Positions 5,523 to 6,973 of a stretch of 6,973 nt of DNA are shown piece by piece. The stretch is from NCBI GenBank assembly GCA_033763355.1, contig JANRKT010000129.1, forward strand, positions 1-6,973, written 5' to 3'. Both the position numbers and the translations under genes were made by a program. Within the stretch, counting starts at the first letter, position 1; every line of letters begins with the position of its first letter. Below the pieces are notes generated by a model. The model had not been told where the DNA came from. It ran no database searches and saw only the letters and a program-made list of their open reading frames with translations. This DNA is from JANRKT01 sp033763355 (GTDB taxonomy: Bacteria > Bacteroidota > Bacteroidia > Chitinophagales > Chitinophagaceae).

Positions 5523-6272
5523 TTATGTTTCTTTTAATTCTTCATTTGCCTTGTCGTTCGTATGGCTGCTGTTTGCCCTTGCAAATAATTCAGCAGCGCT
5601 TAACATACCTGCAAACGGAATGAGCAAATAAATCCAGAATGCCGTCCATATGTTCGCCGGTAAAGCGCTGGCAAGTGAACGGGCGGGGTTCATCCCGAAC
5701 CCGGATACCGGACCAGCCACAATCACCCAGGTACATACCAGGCAACCGGCAAATATTCTTGTATATTTTTTCAGCTTATCATCTCGGGATGTAAACAATA
5801 CCATCGCCATAGTAATAAAAGCAATGACAAACTCCATCAGCAATGCAGGTATTATTCCATATTTTCCGGGAATGGTAATTACTGAATTAACGGGTGGTTC
5901 CGTAAGGATGCTGCCCATGATAAACTGCATTGCATAAACAGCTGCAACACCGCCTGCAACCTGGAACAATATGAAAAACAAAGCATCCCAGGGGCACATT
6001 TTACCAAGACGTAAAAACGAAAGTGTAACTGCAGGATTGATCTGTGCACCGCTTGGCGCAGTAAATGGCGAATAAAAAATAAACAATGCCGTAGCACCCA
6101 TCAATGCACCCATCAGGATGTTTCTCATTACTTCATCAGGTAATGTATGATGCCATGAACTGTTTTCAGAAAATAACATGGCACCGAAAAAACAGGCTGA
6201 AGCCATAAAAATGGCAAGGCCCAGCGCTTCCTGCAGGTAATGCTTTTTATTTTTTTTGAACGAGGCTTTCAT
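5523..6272 (-). CDS. Aquaporin (MIP family), water-type
   Basis: Starting at the ATG at 6272 the protein has 249 residues and six membrane segments. The two pore motifs are SGAQINPAVTLSF (Asn79-Pro80-Ala81) and GFGMNPARSL (Asn195, Arg198), with the conserved Glu15 in helix 1 and Glu146 in helix 4. Ser after NPAR, then Ala and an aromatic FW pair, fits water channels rather than glycerol facilitators, which carry NPARD. The first motif has Gln where most members have His (SGAHINPAV). The frame is open upstream to a TTG at 6362, but those 30 residues are polar and Cys-rich and the TTG falls inside the divergent promoter region. The ATG at 6272 follows a purine-rich GGGAAAAGGGG stretch, so it is preferred; ATG at 6323 is possible. 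The VOC gene follows by 12 bp. Confidence 0.88.
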   Translation of the reverse strand: MKASFKKNKKHYLQEALGLAIFMASACFFGAMLFSENSSWHHTLPDEVMRNILMGALMGATALFIFYSPFTAPSGAQINPAVTLSFLRLGKMCPWDALFFILFQVAGGVAAVYAMQFIMGSILTEPPVNSVITIPGKYGIIPALLMEFVIAFITMAMVLFTSRDDKLKKYTRIFAGCLVCTWVIVAGPVSGFGMNPARSLASALPANIWTAFWIYLLIPFAGMLSAAELFARANSSHTNDKANEELKET

Positions 6273-6327
6273 TTGTGTAAAGCCCCTTTTCCCTGTTATT
6301 ATCCGTATGGGCATTGCTCTCATGCTG

Positions 6328-6362
6328 CAAAGAGAACAAATGCAGTTGAAGGCAATTGTCAA
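6328..6362 (-). promoter_or_regulatory. Candidate promoter of the aquaporin-VOC unit
   Basis: On the minus strand TTG at 6362-6360 could be the -33 element. Two seven-of-eight matches to TAnnTTTG follow: TGCATTTG at 6344-6337 (15-base gap) and TCTCTTTG at 6335-6328 (24-base gap). Neither spacing is ideal, so this is a tentative call. If right, transcription starts downstream of the TTG at 6362, which supports the shorter aquaporin start at 6272. Confidence 0.3.
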
Positions 6363-6371
6363 TCAGTTGAC
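6358..6371. repeat. Palindrome GTCAA-TCAG-TTGAC in the divergent promoter region
   Basis: GTCAA at 6358-6362 and TTGAC at 6367-6371 form a perfect inverted repeat with a four-base centre. Each strand therefore reads TTGAC, and each TTG could be the -33 element of one divergent promoter: 6367-6369 for the acetyltransferase and 6362-6360 for the aquaporin. A shared site for a dimeric regulator is possible but unproven. Confidence 0.4.
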
Positions 6372-6400
6372 CGTTAAACGGGCTATATACATTTACTTTG
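6367..6400 (+). promoter_or_regulatory. Candidate promoter of the sugar O-acetyltransferase gene
   Basis: TTG at 6367-6369 is followed after 18 bases by TACATTTA at 6388-6395, or after 23 bases by TTACTTTG at 6393-6400. Each matches seven of eight positions of the Bacteroidota -7 box TAnnTTTG. Transcription would start about 10-15 bases before the ATG at 6417. The spacer contains the palindrome CCGTTAAACGG at 6371-6381. Confidence 0.45.
6371..6381. repeat. Palindrome CCGTT-A-AACGG in promoter spacer (possible operator)
   Basis: CCGTT at 6371-6375 and AACGG at 6377-6381 are exact inverted repeats around a single A. The element lies between the proposed -33 and -7 boxes of the acetyltransferase promoter, where a bound protein would block RNA polymerase. 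It shares its first base with the end of the GTCAA/TTGAC palindrome. Five-base arms are short, so chance is not excluded. Confidence 0.3.
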
Positions 6401-6416
6401 CAGTTTAAAAAGCAAT

Positions 6417-6973
6417 ATGGCCGCTGCTAAAACAGAATACCAGAAAATGCTTGCAGGCGAACTGTATAATTCAGGAGACCCTGAGCTGATGAAAATGCGG
6501 ATAAATGTGCGTTCGCTTTTACTGGAGTATAACGGGACGCCTTATTACAAACCGCAAAGGGAAGCGCTGCTGAAAAAAATCCTTGGGCGGATGGGCAGCA
6601 ACATTGATATTCAGGTTCCTTTTTTTTGCGATTACGGCTGCCATATAGAAGTGGGTGATAATTTCTTTGCCAATTTTAACTGTGTGTTTCTCGATTGCAA
6701 TTATATAAAGATGGGGAACAACGTTATGCTGGGCCCCAATGTGCAGCTTTATGCAGCTTATCATCCCGTTGTTGCTGCAGAAAGGATTAAAGGGCCGGAA
6801 TTTGCGTCGCCAATTATTGTTGGGGACAATGTATGGATAGGGGGAAGCTGTATAATATGCCCGGGGGTGACAATAGGAGAAAATACAACCATTGGTGCAG
6901 GAAGCGTGGTGGTCAAAGATGTTCCTGCCAATGTTGTGGCTGCGGGGAATCCCTGTAAAGTGATCAGGAAACT
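6417..6973 (+). CDS. maa: Sugar O-acetyltransferase, LacA/Maa type (3' end cut by window edge)
   Basis: The frame opens at ATG 6417 and runs 185 codons to the window edge without a stop, close to the usual full length of about 185-200 residues, so almost all of it is present. Residues 7-30 (YQKMLAGELYNSGDPELMKM and onward) are the Mac N-terminal domain of maltose/galactoside acetyltransferases. From about 62 the hexapeptide left-handed beta-helix follows, with IEVGDN, IKMGNN, IIVGDNVWIG and VTIGENTTIGAGSVV repeats. His116 in AAYHPV is the expected catalytic base, and GNPCKVIRK near the end is the family's closing motif. Such trimeric cytosolic enzymes move acetyl from acetyl-CoA to a sugar hydroxyl; the physiological sugar is uncertain, so the symbol marks the subfamily only. 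It is divergent from the aquaporin gene. Confidence 0.9.
   Translation, partial: MAAAKTEYQKMLAGELYNSGDPELMKMRINVRSLLLEYNGTPYYKPQREALLKKILGRMGSNIDIQVPFFCDYGCHIEVGDNFFANFNCVFLDCNYIKMGNNVMLGPNVQLYAAYHPVVAAERIKGPEFASPIIVGDNVWIGGSCIICPGVTIGENTTIGAGSVVVKDVPANVVAAGNPCKVIRK

Noticed and set aside
6273..6362. 30-residue N-terminal extension of the aquaporin from a TTG at 6362
   Set aside because: It is polar and Cys-rich, does not match the family N-terminus, and its start codon falls within the proposed divergent promoter region.
6519..6764. 81-residue minus-strand frame opposite the sugar acetyltransferase
   Set aside because: The plus strand encodes hexapeptide repeats and the catalytic His; the antisense frame has no motif.

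Overview
The window looks like ordinary chromosome from a Bacteroidota bacterium, probably of the Chitinophagaceae type. That placement is inference from several signs: A/T-rich leaders without strong Shine-Dalgarno sites, candidate promoters resembling the Bacteroidota -33/-7 pattern (TTG ... TAnnTTTG), a lipoprotein signal ending in Cys-Asn-Ser-Gly, two TTG start codons, and the overall protein families. There are no rRNA or tRNA genes, insertion sequences, CRISPR arrays or phage genes.

Left part (1-1950). A minus-strand gene, cut by the window edge, encodes the N-terminus of an exported DUF5694-like protein. Across a T-rich 241-bp divergent spacer lies a plus-strand lipoprotein with two c-type haem domains, followed by a convincing intrinsic terminator. 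An SnoaL/NTF2-like small protein gene comes next.

Middle (1951-4496). Two plus-strand genes both appear to start with TTG. One is an exported protein with a C-terminal transglutaminase/cysteine-protease-like core (Cys316, His343, Glu369). The other is a polytopic acyltransferase-3 family protein. Each is preceded by a spacer holding an inverted repeat with a TTAA core.

Right part (4497-6973). Two minus-strand genes converge on the acyltransferase gene with 12 bp between stop codons. They are an aquaporin and, 12 bp downstream of it, an exported tandem VOC (glyoxalase-fold) protein, probably transcribed together. Divergent to the aquaporin is a LacA/Maa-type sugar O-acetyltransferase whose stop codon lies beyond the window. 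The aquaporin/acetyltransferase spacer has two overlapping short palindromes placed where the two promoters would sit.

The genes do not form an obvious single pathway; the recurring theme is envelope proteins (two predicted exported proteins, one lipoprotein, two membrane proteins and another exported protein start). I found no strong case for a new multi-gene system. The points most worth checking are the transglutaminase-like protein, the degenerate metal sites of the exported double-VOC protein, and the palindromes in the divergent spacer.
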